Assembly: GCA_030627905.1 (NCBI GenBank)
Contig: DAOVRZ010000178.1
Coordinates: 1 to 5,575, forward strand
Origin: JAGMES01 sp023128035
GTDB taxonomy: Bacteria > Bacillota > Halanaerobiia > DY22613
Direction of reading: 5' to 3'
Length of the DNA stretch: 5,575 bases
Below, in pieces: positions 5,504 to 5,575 of this stretch. A program made the position numbers and the translations under genes. Every line of letters begins with the position of its first letter. Positions within the stretch are counted from its first letter, which is position 1. The notes under the pieces are model-generated. The model was not told the DNA's origin. It ran no database searches and worked only from the letters and a program-made list of their open reading frames with translations.

Positions 5504-5513
5504 ATTATAGGAT
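5498..5513 (-). promoter_or_regulatory. Candidate NrdR box, distal
   Basis: The plus strand reads CCACAAATTATAGGAT, about 11 of 16 positions of the NrdR consensus. Its distance to the other candidate is 32 bp start to start, close to the three-turn spacing (31-32 bp) typical of paired NrdR boxes. Both CCACAA arms belong to the inverted repeat 5476-5503, so that repeat may be the real operator for another protein. Confidence 0.4.
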
Positions 5514-5517
5514 ATGA

Positions 5518-5551
5518 AACTTTCTGAAGAGTATATTGGGTTCAGGAAGTT
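5518..5551. repeat. 11-bp inverted repeat (one wobble) far upstream of nrdJ
   Basis: AACTTTCTGAA (5518-5528) and TTCAGGAAGTT (5541-5551) pair at 10 of 11 positions plus one U-G, with a 12-nt loop. No T run follows on either strand, so it is not a standard terminator, though it could be a weak one for a gene beyond the window. The 12-nt spacer equals that of the neighbouring repeat at 5476-5503. The remaining bases 5552-5575 show nothing recognisable. Confidence 0.45.
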
Positions 5552-5575
5552 ACAACTATTTCCTTTAGAAAATGG

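Noticed and set aside
1..5575. CRISPR array, tRNA or rRNA genes
   Set aside because: No regularly spaced repeats were found, and no sequence with tRNA or rRNA hallmarks was recognised on either strand.

Overview
The window is AT-rich, with strong Shine-Dalgarno sites and near-consensus sigma-A promoters. That suits a low-GC Gram-positive bacterium (Bacillota, perhaps an anaerobic clostridial or halanaerobial type). The rank is an inference from composition, signals and the style of the proteins; nothing here fixes the genus.

Right two thirds (1838-5575, minus strand): one large gene, nrdJ, for the adenosylcobalamin-dependent class II ribonucleotide reductase. A 414-residue intein interrupts it exactly in front of the catalytic thiyl-radical cysteine. 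The true start is the ATG at 5338. A longer reading frame from 5428 is excluded because its ATG lies inside the -10 box of the nrdJ promoter. Upstream of that promoter are two weak candidate NrdR boxes 32 bp apart, which would be the expected deoxynucleotide-sensing control, and two inverted repeats that each have a 12-nt spacer.

Middle (about 1377-1838, plus strand): the decayed 3' end of a group II intron. It keeps the C-terminal part of the maturase, broken by a stop codon and a small in-frame deletion, and a domain VI hairpin. Domain V is almost gone and the branch-point A appears to be G. The remnant ends exactly at the nrdJ stop codon, pointing the opposite way.

Left third (1-1358): a small regulatory region of phage or mobile-element style. 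It holds the start of a leftward gene at the window edge, a 486-bp AT-rich divergent control region with a perfect-consensus rightward promoter, an intact 70-residue helix-turn-helix protein, and two further small genes. Each of those two has a good ribosome-binding site but a single-base frameshift in or beside a short homopolymer run: a 64-codon unknown and a 100-codon XRE-type regulator. Together with the intron relic, this makes the flank of nrdJ look like a zone of old, decaying insertions.

The most notable biology is the self-splicing element in an essential enzyme. DNA precursor synthesis through this reductase depends on intein excision, because the intein separates the active-site residues. 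The intein's homing endonuclease has probably lost one of its two catalytic aspartates (Asp to Asn), while the splicing residues are all intact. I see no clearly new multi-gene system here.
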